64,000 nucleotides of DNA from Puccinellia tenuiflora (taxonomy: Eukaryota; Streptophyta; Magnoliopsida; Poales; Poaceae), in assembly GCA_012064385.1 (NCBI GenBank), contig QRDG01001520.1:434001-498000 (forward strand). The letters run 5' to 3'. Below are positions 19,148 to 30,162 of this stretch, in pieces. Each line of letters opens with the position of its first letter. The first letter of the stretch is position 1. The position numbers and the translations under genes are program-made. The notes under the pieces were generated by a model. That model was given only the letters and a program-made list of their open reading frames with translations. It had not been told where the DNA came from and ran no database searches.

Positions 19148-22128
19148 ATGGGCTCAGCTTCAGGTACAAACTGACCTCGTCCAACCATGAACATGTTCCT
19201 CAGTATGCTTGTCGTTGGGTTTGATCCATGTTTGTACCAGCAGATGACACCAGGGAGCACCTGCTGAACGTGGACGGCGGCGGCCTCGCCGGCGGAGCTG
19301 ACGGGCCGAAGATACGGGTGCGCGGGATGCGGCTGCGGCGGCCGGGGTCGCCCGGGGAGGAGATCCTGCGCGGCGTGGACCTGGACGTGCCGCGCGGGGT
19401 GGTCATGGGCGTCATCGGCCCCAGCGGCAGCGGCAAGTCCACGCTGCTCCGCGCGCTCAACCGCCTCTGGGAGCCCAAGCCGGGGGTCGTCACGCTCGAC
19501 GGCGCCGACATCCTCGACATCGACGTCCTCGCGCTCCGCCGCAAGGTCGGCATGCTCTTCCAGCTCCCTGCCATGTTCGACGGTACGCTAGCTCTAACTT
19601 TCTTGACGCGCCTGCTCCTGCAATTCTTGGAATCGATTTCCCCAAAAGCATGAGCTGGTTCAATTCACTCGGACATTTGACATTTACACAGTGCAACTTA
19701 TCCCCATTATAAATTAATCAGTTAGTTATTCGAACGATGGATTGAAACTTTCTGGCGATGATAACGTGGTAGTGGGGAATATCGCTATCATCAAGACCTA
19801 ACATATCTCAAGCTGCATTTGCGATTCGTCCGTGATATCATCGTGCACGGGCGTCATAGGCATGGATTCCATATTCGAAATTAAAAATTGTGTAGAGGAG
19901 TCTAGTCTAGGGTAAAGGGGTGGACAAGCATGATTTTGTGCGAACGCTGAGGTTATAATGCTCCCGCTGCTGATGGAGCATTGAAGCAATTGTTTTTTTC
20001 TTTGGACAGCGAGAGATGCCATTAGAGAACATACAAGGCTGATTGTAGCAGTACGGCATATTTTACACTGGGCCGGTGAGATCTGTATGGTAACCATGTT
20101 GATTGATGCACACTGCCATATATATTATTAAAAGTCAGGGTAAGCCAAACATCAAAACCCAACAAAGTTGACAAAAAAAATTATAACTCCACTAGACTAA
20201 GGCACACTGCTTTTCGGCTTCTCTAGAGGCTTATAGGAGAAGGTTCTCCCCACCCGCTTGGACGAAACTAGTTTATAAGTACCGGCATTGTGTCAACTAG
20301 CGTGACATGTTCGGAGTCCGGACTTCAGGGAGAAGCTGGTGGGGAGAAGCTTCTCCTAGGAGCCGAAAAGAAGTCGACATTTTGCTATGTGATCGCGCCT
20401 AATCACATTGGTTTGCTAATGTCATTTAAGGTAAAATACAACGGGCATAAAGTGGTTCAAACCGCCTTAAGCTTCTCAGGCTATGTACTAGTTAGAAAAT
20501 GATGTACATTAGACTCACCTTAGCCCTGTAATTGCTACCCTTTCTTAATATAATTGAAAGCAGTGCTTACTGCATTTCGTCATTTTTTTTAAAGAACTGG
20601 CATTGTGTCAACTTCAGCGTGGGAACGTGCAACGGTGTACTAGATCGACTTGTTCTATGCCTACAATAGAGAAGATGAATTATGGCGGTATAACATTTCT
20701 GACAAAAAGTCAAAATACAACTGTCTCTTAACTAAATGAAGCCACGGTTTGAAGAATGAAGAATTCAAGAAAACAACAGTGTAATATAAAATGCTTGGAA
20801 GGAGGGAAACAAATGCATTTTTCATGGCATGCCCGGCGACCTTGCTTTTCAAGATATTTGTCAGTTCGGAGGCGCGCTGCATCTAGGTTCAACCGGTGTC
20901 GCCCTCCCTGGGAAGTAGCCTGCATGTGGTTGTTGGGTTTCCTTTGGGTGTGTTTCATTTGAAAACATGCCCTTCCCTTCTAAGTATGGTTTTTCCGCGG
21001 GTACTCATAAGCATGTTTTTTTTATCTCATCTTCTTAACAAATGTGTTGTTCTCTCGTCGGATTTTCCCCAAAAAATGGAACGATAATGAAAAATGTTAG
21101 AAGTGTCGGTCCAACAAAACTGTCATTCTAAAGTGCTCCAGGTGGACTTTTCTTCAAATCTCCGAGTAATTCGACAATATTTAGGCATGAACATGTTTGG
21201 GTGTCTGAAGAACTACAATTTAGGCATATACATTGCCGGATGCCCGAAAAGAGAACGTGGTAAAAAAAAACAAGTATTGTTGCATGTGTTGATAAAACAC
21301 TAAAACAAGCTTAGTTCTAAAAATGTGTTTAGAACACTGAAGTTCCTTTTTGCATGAACACTAAGGGTCTGAACATGCTCTAAAAAAATTCAAACTTTTG
21401 AGAGTTAACTATTTGGTAGGATTTTACAGTTTATCCCGGGAACCATTTTGCCGCCCCTACACCATTGCATAACTTTCTTCAGTGTCAAAGATGCAGAGAA
21501 CAGAATAAAAGTTTCAGCTGCTCTCTGGTTACATAGAAAGAAGCCTCTGATCTTCTCTTCCTTCGTGCTGCTCCAGGAACCGTGGCAGACAACGTGCGCT
21601 ACGGGCCACAGCTGCGCGGCAAGAAGCTCACCGATGCAGAAGTGAAGAACCTACTGACCCAGTCCGACCTCGACCCGGCTCTGTTCTCCCGGCCGGCGTC
21701 GGAGCTGTCCGTCGGCCAGGCGCAGCGCGTCGCCTTGGCTCGCACCCTCGCCAACGACCCGGAGGTATACAGGCATCCATGATCTTCCATTGCCGAGCTG
21801 CCCTTCCTCATGTGTCGCATGGCCGTCTTATTTCTACCTGAGATGTCACTGCAATTAACTGGTCCTCAATTCGCAGGTGCTCCTGCTGGACGAGCCGACG
21901 AGCGCGCTGGACCCGATATCGACGCAGAACATCGAGGAGGCGATCGTGCGGCTGAAGAAGACGAGGGGGCTCACCACGGTGATCGTCTCGCACAGCGTGA
22001 AGCAGATCCAGCGGATCGCGGACCTGGTGTGCCTCGTCGTCGACGGCGAGCTCGTCGAGGTGCTCGCGCCGTCCGAGCTGTCGGAAGCCAAGCATCCCAT
22101 TGCCCGCCGTTTCCTCGAGCTCAGCTAG
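19148..22128 (+). CDS. STAR1: STAR1/ABCI17-type ABC transporter ATP-binding protein
   Basis: This is a bacterial-type, soluble ABC ATPase. In rice, STAR1 pairs with the membrane protein STAR2 to move UDP-glucose and give aluminium tolerance, probably by altering the cell wall. Predicted exons are 19148-19163, 19241-19582, 21577-21764 and 21877-22128, giving 265 residues, close to the Arabidopsis protein (about 263). Visible motifs are Walker A GPSGSGKST (65-73), Q-loop MLFQ (Q113), signature LSVGQ (163-167, Val in place of the usual Gly), Walker B VLLLDE (183-188), D-loop SALD and H-loop His (VSHS, 221). There is no membrane segment. The alternative start at 19228 in an unspliced exon gives 264 residues but has a poor context (TCC before ATG). 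The first model uses a 16-nt coding exon and a 77-nt intron. No lesion is visible, so the gene looks intact. The partner STAR2 is not in the window. Confidence 0.88.
19583..21576 (+). other. Large second intron of the STAR1-like gene
   Basis: The 1,994-nt intron is bounded by GAC G|GTACG and CTCCAG|GA, which keep the frame (FDG|TVADN). It holds an imperfect foldback (about 20209-20371) and a 15-bp direct repeat (20284-20298 and 20599-20613). The rest is AT-rich with no coding signal. Confidence 0.8.
20209..20371. repeat. Imperfect inverted repeat (MITE-like) in the STAR1 intron
   Basis: The left arm starts CTTTTCGGCTTCTC (about 20212) and includes GGAGAAGGTTCTCCCCACC. The right arm includes GGTGGGGAGAAGCTTCTCC and ends GGAGCCGAAAAG (about 20370). 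The arms pair over roughly 35 bases with a gap in one arm. It resembles a small foldback DNA element; no target duplication was established. Confidence 0.55.
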
Positions 22129-22888
22129 GAGCTGAATGTTGATCGCCCAGTGTATTGTTCAGCTTCTCGACCTTTGCTTGATTCGGATTCGCAGCTGTAA
22201 TCTTGCCACCACGAATGTGGCGTGTCCAAGTACCCAGTAGCTCTGTTTGCTCCGATGTGGAAGATGCGATCTTTGTATTATTTTGGGCACACGAATTCTC
22301 TGTGACAAGTGGTGTACCCGTCGATAGCAACACTATTGTGCCGAGACTTCATCTATATTCGAGCCGTGCGACTCAATTCTTGTTTTTTGTTCAAAGTAGA
22401 GGTTATGTGGGTATATGAGCGTGTGTATGCGACCATGTCTTTTACATGTTGTACTCCTGTGTTTCTCAAAAAGAATAACGTTGTAGCTAGGCAAATCAAT
22501 GTTAGCCTATCAATACAAGTAATGTATGCCTATGGAAGTACAACGTTAAAAAAAATGTTAGCCTTTCACAATTTTATCTCCTTAGGCATGTTGGTTTGCA
22601 CGGATTACTTGATCGAACTCTCAAAAGGTCAAAAGGGGATGGGGAAGCCGCTCACGCTCTCCTTCCCATTCCCACTTCCTCCTCACGCGAGCCACGGTCG
22701 TCTTTCTTAATGTGATCTACAAATTTGCAAAATCTTAATCTGAATTCGTTATATTTCTGCGTGTATAAAAATGACAAATATGTAGATCTAGTCGGTGAAT
22801 GGTACGCGTTTTTTAAAACTTGAAATTTGGTCACATTTTTCATTTTTGTGTAGGCTAGAATATAGCGAGTGTTGGATTGAAAATTTCA
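22129..22888. other. 3' flank of the STAR1-like gene
   Basis: Probably 3' untranslated sequence for the first few hundred bases, then unassigned sequence. No other gene is recognised. Confidence 0.4.
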
Positions 22889-22982
22889 AGTGGCAGGGTT
22901 CGACATTATCTACACCCATGATTTTTTACCCATTTTTTTGAAAATTTTCATAGTGGCAAGGTTCGACATTATCTACACCCAT
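22889..22982. repeat. Short direct duplication
   Basis: AGTGGCAGGGTTCGACATTA and the following TCTACACCCATG occur at about 22889-22921 and again, with one change, at about 22951-22982. It is a simple local duplication with a 62-bp period. Confidence 0.7.
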
Positions 22983-23179
22983 GGATTGAATATCATTTTT
23001 TTTTTAAATAACAGGAGGCATGGAGCTCGGGCTCCATTTGCGATTTCCGTGATCAATCTCCTCCTTATTGTATCTGATGGCAACCTCCATGGCCACCTTG
23101 AGCTGAGAAGCATCATTTCCTTGCATTGCACAATTTTCATAGATTCTTTTATAGGCAACGACGGTAATTAGTAGGCTTC

Positions 23180-24383
23180 AACCAAAGACATTTGTCACAA
23201 AGCCTCACTTGGCCCTGGGCAAGACCATTCTTGCCGCCACCCCCTACGATGAGGGGTTTGTCAAAGGAAAACGTAACTTACGGCCGGGGGCTCACGTGAC
23301 TCGAGGCCTACGAACTGAGCGCGGGACACGTGTCCACGCGAGTGGAGGTAACAAGAGTGGTCCGTCGAGGACCTTATCTCTTGCGGGTGCTCTCGTCCTT
23401 CGTTCCCCTTTGCCTTTATTCTCTCCAATTTTTCTCCGAGCTGCGCTCGCGTCCACGGCAACTCCCATCCGCCATGCCCTTCCTCCGCCGCTGCTGCACA
23501 TCTCGATTCTCGCCGTTGGAAGTCAAGCTCGAGCAGGCTACCGCTGGCCACCCCCGCCCGTGCCTCAACCTCGTCGGCGCCTCAACGGCGAAGATGCTGC
23601 CATGGAGGAGTAGCGCTATTGCGGGTGGATACCGGCGCCAATGCAAGCCATGCCGCGGTCGCCGGAGAGGAGCTACCCCGCGCGCCGCAGGGGAGGAGGG
23701 GGAGGCGGCGGCCACCACGTCTTCCCATCATCGCACTACCTCTCATCATCGCCACGCCGCCGTCGCGTCCTCCGGCCCACTCATTGACAACTTCTTCCCC
23801 TTCCCTCCCTCGCCCTCGTCATCGCCGCCTCGCCCCCAGGACGGGAGGGCGGCGAAGTTGGAGCCGTCCAGCTTAGTTTCGGACGGTGGCGGCGTCGCTG
23901 GCTCCTCCGCCTCCGACCGTCGTCGGCGCAAGCTCAAGGTCATCGTCAAGCTCTCTCAGCTTCCTCCGAACCAGCACCACCAACGGGCCCCACCTCCCTC
24001 TCCCTTCTAGGACTCATCCAAGGGGGAGGAGTAGCCGCCTGCCGACGCCAGCGGTGGCGAGGACAGATCTCGCAGCAATGAGGTGAGACACGCCGCCCGA
24101 TTGGTCCATGTCCTCGCCTTTTTCTTCAGTTTACAACTGTTGTCGATGGCTGCAAGGGTTGCTACGAGCGTAACAGGCTGGCGTTGCTATGAGCGGCGCC
24201 CCGCGGTGCTACGATAGCAGGCCGGCGGTGCTATGAGCGGCGTCTGGCAGTGCTACGATAGCAGGCCGACGGTGCTGCGAGCGACATTCGGCGTTGCTAC
24301 AAAGGAATTGCGGCTGTGCTATGGTAGCAGGTCGGCGTTGCTACGGGAAGAGTCCGACGATGCTACAAAGGAATTGCGCCGGT
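23180..24383. repeat. Unclassified GC-rich repeat with degenerate TGCTAC units
   Basis: Bases 23180-24110 are GC-rich with no convincing protein. From about 24150 the sequence repeats the phrase TGCTACGATAGCAGGCCGGCG and variants (TGCTACAAAGGAATTGCG) at irregular intervals. The pattern resumes at 25735 after the solo LTR, so both parts belong to one pre-existing element. Low-complexity reading frames here are not considered genes. Confidence 0.5.
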
Positions 24384-25734
24384 TGATACGTCTCCGATGT
24401 ATCTATAATTTTTGATGTTCCATGCTTGATTTTATATCAGTGCCACATGTTTTTATATTATTTTGGCATGATTTATGGAACTAACCTATTAACAAGATGC
24501 CCAATGTCAGTTCCTGTTTTCTGTTGTCTTTTTGTTTCAGAAAAGTTGTTCTGTGAAGTTTCTCGGAACGCGCTGAACATTTACGTGATTTATTTCCAAG
24601 TTGAAACAAAGACGGAACCCGAAGGACGCCCGGAGGGGAGGCTCCCAGCCTCCAGACGCCCTCCAAGCACGGCCCCACCCTAGGCCGCACCTGGGGCCCA
24701 CCTGGCGCCCTCCTTCGCCTCCTCGAGCCGCCTCTTCGCCTATAAATTGGTCTTCGCCCCGAAAACCCTAAGAACCCGATCATATTTTCCAGAAGACATT
24801 CGAGGACGCCGCCATCACCAACCCTAATTCGGGAGGGTTCTGCAGCTCTTCCCGACACCCTGCCGGAGAGGGGAATCGACGCCGAAGGCATCTACACCAC
24901 CATGCCTGCCTCCGGAGTGATGCGTGAGTAGTCCACCACGGGACTACGGCTACATAGTAGTAGCTAGATGGTTGTCTCTGCTCTTCTTGTACTCCATTGC
25001 TTAGATCTTGTGAGCTGCCTATGATGATCAAGATCATATTATCTGTAACTGATACATGATGTTTGCATGGATCCGATGAATTGTGGAAGTCATTACTTTT
25101 GTTCATCTATGTGTTGTGTTTTATCTATGATCTTGCATGCTCTCCGATGCTAGTGGATGCTTTGGCCAAGTAATTATTAGTGTTGTATGAGAGAGTATTT
25201 ATGCTAGATAGTGGGTTCATGCCTCTCTTGTCTGAGCTCGGGTTGACAGAAACGATTAAGACAAGAGATGTGTTGTTGCCACTAGGGAGAAAACAGCGGT
25301 GTGATTTGTCATGCCATGCTGTAATTTGTTTACCCATCATGTATATCTTATGGAGAGACACCGCTAGTGAACTGTGGATCCCGGTCCTATTTTCCTATAT
25401 TGTTTACAGCTGTTTTAATAGCTTTTCATCATTATTTACTCGCTGGTCATAATTCACTCTAATCATATTTTACATCCACATATTTAATTCTTTGTGTTCA
25501 GTAAGCCGGAGAGATTGACAAACTCTCTGTTTTGTTGGGGCAAAGTAGTTTGTTTGTGATTGTGTGCAAGTCCACGTCAATTATTGTTAACGACGCCGTT
25601 GACACCTTGCTAAGTCTTCTCCAAGTCCTACTGGATCTGATAAGCTTGGTTTTGTAATCAAGAGAAAACTGCTTCTATACTGCATCATACCTTCCTCTTG
25701 GGGTTCCCCAGCAAACGTGTGATCCACGTCATCA
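24384..25734 (+). mobile_element. Solo LTR (gypsy-like, TGATACGTCTCC family), internally deleted
   Basis: It begins TGATACGTCTCCGATGTATC and ends CACGTCATCA, and is flanked by CCGGT (24379-24383) and GCGGT (25735-25739), a 4/5 match. It interrupts the TGCTAC repeat exactly at these flanks. A second copy of the same family lies at 30683-32270. Against it this copy lacks about 237 bp near 25305. No internal retroelement domain adjoins it, so it is a solo LTR formed by LTR-LTR recombination. Confidence 0.85.
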
Positions 25735-26230
25735 GCGGTGCTACAATAATAGGCCGGCGTTGCTCCCGAGCGGCGTCTCAGTGGTGCTACAAAGGAATTG
25801 CGGCGGTGCTAGGATAGCAGGCTGACGGAGAGGTTGATGCTGCAATAAATTATTTTTTTTTGCTCCATATGCTGTGTTGATTTGCGGTATAAGAAGATTT
25901 TTTTTTGCCACAGTTTTTCTGCTCCTTTGCGTCACAACTCACAAGTTCATCCGAGGACCTCGCCGGAAAATGTTTTTTGCTATGATGGTACAATATAACA
26001 TTGTTTTTGCTACAATTTGTTCTGTGGTTTTGTTACCATAGTATAGATATTTTGCTACGGGGTCTCCGGCGAGATCTCCGACGAGGCCAGATTTTTTTCC
26101 TTTATATTTTCTGGACGAACCTTTTCTTGCTACAATGCAGCAAAAGCGGGATGGCTTGTAGCAAATACGGGACGCTGGGTAGCAAAAGCTGGAAAGTTTT
26201 GAGCCCCTAGGGGACGCTCTTTATCAAATA
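25735..26230. repeat. Continuation of the TGCTAC-type repeat
   Basis: It resumes GCGGTGCTACAATAATAGG and carries further TTTTTTGCTAC and TAGCAAAAGC motifs in both orientations up to GGGGACGCTC near 26216. It is the other side of the element interrupted by the solo LTR and lies just 3' of the minus-strand gene. Confidence 0.5.
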
Positions 26231-26496
26231 GATTTTTCATATGGAACTTTAAATGAGAAATGTGTGCCACGACAACAGGGTCGCCAAATACAGCTACTTC
26301 CCCGTATAAGCAACATCCACATCAACAAATGGACAGATCAAACAGTAGCATTTCCATCTCTTTTAACTCACTAATCAGAAAAAATCAACGATCAACAGAA
26401 GAAACAAAAAAATCATACCAGAACATCAGATCCAAAAAGCAACCACAACACAATTCAAACCACATACACACGTCGTCACCGGAGCTTCCCTCCGAT

Positions 26497-28362
26497 TCAC
26501 CTGGGCGCTGGTGTCGATTTGGCGCCCGGTGTGGACGACACGCGGGGGCTGTCCATGACGGTCTCGAACGCGCCCACCAGCGCCTTCACCTTGCTCTTCC
26601 TCTTCTCCAGCAGCTTGCTCTTGGCCTGCTCCAGCACGTCGTTGCTCCGCGCCACCTCCTTCTTCTTCGGCTGCTCCTCGTCAGACCGCTTCTCCATCGC
26701 TGTCTTCACCTTGCTCCCCTTGAACGAGAACCGCATCTCTTCCGGAATCTTCGCCATCAGCGGCGACGACGACGTCGCCCCGCCCTTCTGAACAGCCGCT
26801 TTCACCGGCGTCGTTGGCGCCGACGCGCTCAGCATCGTGTCGATCACCGCCTTGTCCTTGCTGAGAGCCTCTTTGGCCGGCGACACGGGCTCTGAGCGCG
26901 AGGTGCTCGCCTGCGCCCTGGTGGTTGCGTCCATTTCCTCCAGAGCTTCCTCCAGCGACGTCGCCGGCAGTGACGACGCCCTGGATGCCGCGATCATCTT
27001 GGGTTCCTCATTGGCGTCTTCGTCCTGCGGTTTCTCGGTAGCCGCTGGTTGTTCTTTCGGTTCTTCAGCGGTCGTCACAAGTTTTTCGGAGCTCTCCGTA
27101 ATCTCTGCGGGCAAAATCACACGTTTTTCAGAGTTCTCTGTAATCTCTTCGGGCAAAATTATACTTTTTTCAGAGTTCTCTGTAATCTCATCGGGTTTTG
27201 GCGACTCCTCTTGTTGTTGCCTCTCCGCGGCATTGGTTTCCACGACGACCTCCTCTTCAACCGTGCTGCTTGCCGGTTCATCTTGCACGTTCACTGGCGC
27301 TGCTGGCTCCTTCGCTGCTTCTTCTACTACGACGGCGGCCGGCGGCAGTTCATCCTCTGTTTTCTTCTCAGCTTCCTTTTCTGACGCCTCTTCAACTGCG
27401 CTGGTTTGCGGCTTCTCTTCCGCCACCGGCGTATCCACCTTCACGGTTTCCGCAGACTCCTCCGGTATGACCTTCACTTCAACAACGGCCTTTCCCTTCT
27501 CGGCATCCCTTCTCGGTTCTTCCGTGATCACCTGCTCCTCCTGGCCCCTCTCCTCCTCTGTCTTGACATGATCAGCACAACTACTGACCACTTCTTGCGA
27601 AGTAGACTCCTCCTGTTCGTCGACAGGTGCAGGTTTGGGCTCCGCGACCACCTCTGCTTGCAAGTTGAGAAGTGCCTCGATGATCGTTTCAGAGGGGTCG
27701 TGCTGCTGCACCTCCACGGGCAGGTCTCTCGCCGTCTCGGCCTTGATCTCGCCGGAAGCACGACCGGAATACGCCTTCTTATTGCTGGACGCCACCGCCG
27801 CGGCAGCCGGCCCGGCCAGGTCTTTATTCTTCTTGCTGCGGATCTTGCCGGCCTTCAACGCATTGGACGCCTTCTGCATCAGCAGCTTCGGTGACGCCAC
27901 GGACCACCGCGATGTTGACGCCGACTTGGCCTTGCCCTTGTCCATGGCTGGCGCGATCGGCCGCGGCGCGCTCACCGGCTGCACGGGGGACCGGTTCGGC
28001 GTGACAAGCCGGGGCGATCTCGCCGGCTGCTGCGCGGGGGACCTCTTCGGCGTGATCGGACGCGTAGCGCGGCCCGCCGCCGGCGACGGCGCGGGGCACG
28101 GGGACCCCTTGGAGGAGGACGGCCTGGAGGTGGGAGACGGGGAGGTGCCGCGCAGGGACGAGCTGACGGTGGGGCGGAGGAAGGACGGCACCGGCTTGTC
28201 CGACGATGGCGAGGGGCTGAGGGAGGCGCGGGCGGGACGACGGGAGGCCGCGTCGGAGGTGGCCGGCCGCGGGTTCGACGGCGTTGGTCTGCCGCCGCTC
28301 GTGCTTCTTCGTTGTGTGCTGCTGCTGCCGTCTCGCGACCCAGGCGTTGGCCGTGTGGCCAT
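26497..28362 (-). CDS. Disordered protein with a calmodulin-binding-like C-terminus
   Basis: One intact 621-codon frame. Residues 1-140 are Ser/Pro/Arg-rich (PSFLRPTVSSSLRG, then repeated PKRSPAQQ, PNRSPVQP). A basic stretch follows (LLMQKASNALKAGKIRSKK, about 158-176). The centre is acidic with long E/V/K runs. Around residues 395-435 a 13-residue unit of the type EITENSEKSIILP is repeated three times. The C-terminus (about 560-605) ends LLEKRKSKVKALVGAFETVM, which resembles the amphipathic helix of the plant calmodulin-binding domain (PF07839, consensus around K-V-x-L-V-x-A-F-E-T-V). There is no signal peptide, membrane span or enzyme motif. The role is unknown. The start is the first ATG after a predicted 3' splice site at 28375. 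The gene is convergent with the STAR1-like gene. A microtubule- or calmodulin-associated adaptor is possible but not shown. Confidence 0.8.
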   Translation of the reverse strand: MATRPTPGSRDGSSSTQRRSTSGGRPTPSNPRPATSDAASRRPARASLSPSPSSDKPVPSFLRPTVSSSLRGTSPSPTSRPSSSKGSPCPAPSPAAGRATRPITPKRSPAQQPARSPRLVTPNRSPVQPVSAPRPIAPAMDKGKAKSASTSRWSVASPKLLMQKASNALKAGKIRSKKNKDLAGPAAAAVASSNKKAYSGRASGEIKAETARDLPVEVQQHDPSETIIEALLNLQAEVVAEPKPAPVDEQEESTSQEVVSSCADHVKTEEERGQEEQVITEEPRRDAEKGKAVVEVKVIPEESAETVKVDTPVAEEKPQTSAVEEASEKEAEKKTEDELPPAAVVVEEAAKEPAAPVNVQDEPASSTVEEEVVVETNAAERQQQEESPKPDEITENSEKSIILPEEITENSEKRVILPAEITESSEKLVTTAEEPKEQPAATEKPQDEDANEEPKMIAASRASSLPATSLEEALEEMDATTRAQASTSRSEPVSPAKEALSKDKAVIDTMLSASAPTTPVKAAVQKGGATSSSPLMAKIPEEMRFSFKGSKVKTAMEKRSDEEQPKKKEVARSNDVLEQAKSKLLEKRKSKVKALVGAFETVMDSPRVSSTPGAKSTPAPR

Positions 28363-28374
28363 GGGCTGCTTCTG

Positions 28375-29116
28375 CTGCCAAACAGAGCCAAAGATTTTGT
28401 CAAATCATTATCACATTCTTGCGTGTAAGAATTGGTGCAATGCAGAGTGGGATATGTTTTAATTGAAATCTGTTTCCTGAGCTATGATTTGCTGCAGAAT
28501 GGGATATGTTTTAATGGAAATATGTTTGCTGAGCTTTGATTTGCTTCGCGAGGTTGACCTTGAGGTTTTGAATGCCGACATGGATGCCACTGATCTGTGT
28601 TCTTAGAGATAATAGGGTTTAAAATGCATGTTTACCCCTTCTTTTGGTGGTTTATTTACTTATTTCTGTTATCTGAGCTGACAAACTGACAACTAACTCC
28701 TAACAGGCTAGCACGTATTGGAGCCATTGACTAGCCATCTCTTTTTTAAAAGCAATTTATGGGGTCCTGTTGACCTGTTCTCTGTTTTGAGAGAAGAAAT
28801 ATTCAGATACTATGAAAATAAAATATGAATATTTCGTCAAATACTAACAATCGAAAAAAATTAGTTTGGTTCTCCCTCTTAGGTGTCATGATCACTGTTA
28901 GGAAACAAACTATGAAAGAAATGTAGGAGAGAATTCGATCAATTCTGTCACCTATCAAAAGTTTCAGAGAACAAGTTAAAGGAAAGGAGACAGGAAAGAC
29001 AAGATGATCACGACAGCTGCATTCAGTTACATATATCCTGACTAACAACAAAAGAAATCGTTGTTTCTAAACATTTTGGAGATCCAATTCCAAAACATGG
29101 CAACGCATCAAATTAC
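28375..29116 (-). other. Predicted 5'-UTR intron of the minus-strand gene
   Basis: On the minus strand a donor CCAA|GTAATT (GT at 29116-29115) and an acceptor CTCTGTTTGGCAG (AG at 28376-28375) bracket 742 nt of AT-rich sequence. The acceptor is only 12 nt before the ATG and is of the NAGNAG type (CAGCAG). Introns just before the start codon are common in plant genes with strong expression. Confidence 0.6.
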
Positions 29117-29350
29117 TTGGAGAAAGAACCAGGGCAGCAGCAATACCTCCAGCCCAATGGGATCAATTCATGGTGGATTGACCACCATCGATCGGCATGG
29201 ACATATGATAATCTTGCATGTCTGGAAACTGAGAGGAGGAGAGAAGCTTCGTACCTTATTAAGCTCGGAATGGCCAAAAATGGTGTAACCGGGGGAGGAG
29301 GAGAGACAGGAGGAAAGGCAAGAGGACGAGAGAAACCCGGGAAATATAAG
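29117..29350 (-). promoter_or_regulatory. Core promoter and leader exon of the minus-strand gene
   Basis: A TATA-like TTATATTT lies at 29349-29340 (minus strand). About 25-30 bases downstream a CT-rich initiator stretch (CTCTCGTCCTCTTGCC) begins, so transcription probably starts near 29315. The leader exon would run to 29117 and is rich in TCTCC motifs. Confidence 0.55.
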
Positions 29351-29662
29351 AGCCCCATGTTTTCTAACAGACCTTGTCAAATGCTACACAACAGACGACA
29401 CCTGGAGTAACATCTACCTTCTTTATTTGGCTGTTTTTAACAAACCATGTAGTTCATTGCTGGAAAGTCGGCGACTTTTGGTCTGTATATACTCAAAGAA
29501 TATCCGTGGGGAAAATAATTTTAACAATGTTTTCCAACATTTATTATTTAGAAATTTACTAATAGGAACGTCCGGCTTCACCTTTCAACTCAAGGTCCGA
29601 GATTTAATGGTTATAAGACCAGACTATGTAGCTGCCAACACATATTGATATGGCTCTCACTT
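29351..29662. other. Upstream region of the minus-strand gene
   Basis: About 310 bp separate the TATA-like box from the solo LTR. No repeat or coding sequence is recognised; it would be the proximal promoter. Confidence 0.4.
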
Positions 29663-29667
29663 ATGCA

Positions 29668-30162
29668 TGTTGGGGTTATACCGAATAGGTATCCTTAAGG
29701 AGTGGACTTATTCCGACCTGGCAGGGTGGTCCATGCATGTAGTAAACCAGCTGGCTTGTCGGGCGTCCCAGCAGGACAAAGTACAATGGAGAAGCAGCCG
29801 GCTAACGAAGATCCAAAATGGTGGCCCATGAAGGAACCACCTTGTTGCACAAGACATGGTCCAAGCTGGATTAGATAAGGACTTTGTCTCTTAGTCGGTT
29901 GCGCCCCTACCATTGTAAGTCCTAGTTTTGCCGCCTATATACGTCGGACGGCGGGAAGCCTTTGGGCTAACTTCCACAATCACATTTTAACTGCACATAT
30001 TGTTCTTATAGTGAGTTATAGCAGCACGTAGGATCTCACCGTCGTTGTGAGATCCAAAGCTGGGTAAACCTCGTGCAATCCTGTCACCGGAATCCCCTAC
30101 CGCACTCTCTATCATTGGCGTATGGCACCCTACTTCGGTACTGGGACACCGATACCTCGACA
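29668..30162 (+). mobile_element. Solo LTR, 495 bp, with perfect target duplication
   Basis: It starts TGTTGGGGTTATACCG and ends GATACCTCGACA, with the 5-bp duplication ATGCA at 29663-29667 and 30163-30167. A TATA-like CCTATATACG is at about 29932-29941. There is no internal domain. The family is unassigned; the TGTTG...CGACA ends suit a gypsy LTR. Confidence 0.88.

Noticed and set aside
23209..24010. Possible gene in GC-rich sequence
   Set aside because: There are several frames of similar length, low complexity and no motif, and the region lies inside an unclassified repeat with TGCTAC units.
27635..28462. 275-codon plus-strand frame over the calmodulin-like gene
   Set aside because: It is the complement of the Ser/Pro-rich N-terminus of the real gene. 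It lacks domains and crosses the predicted splice site.
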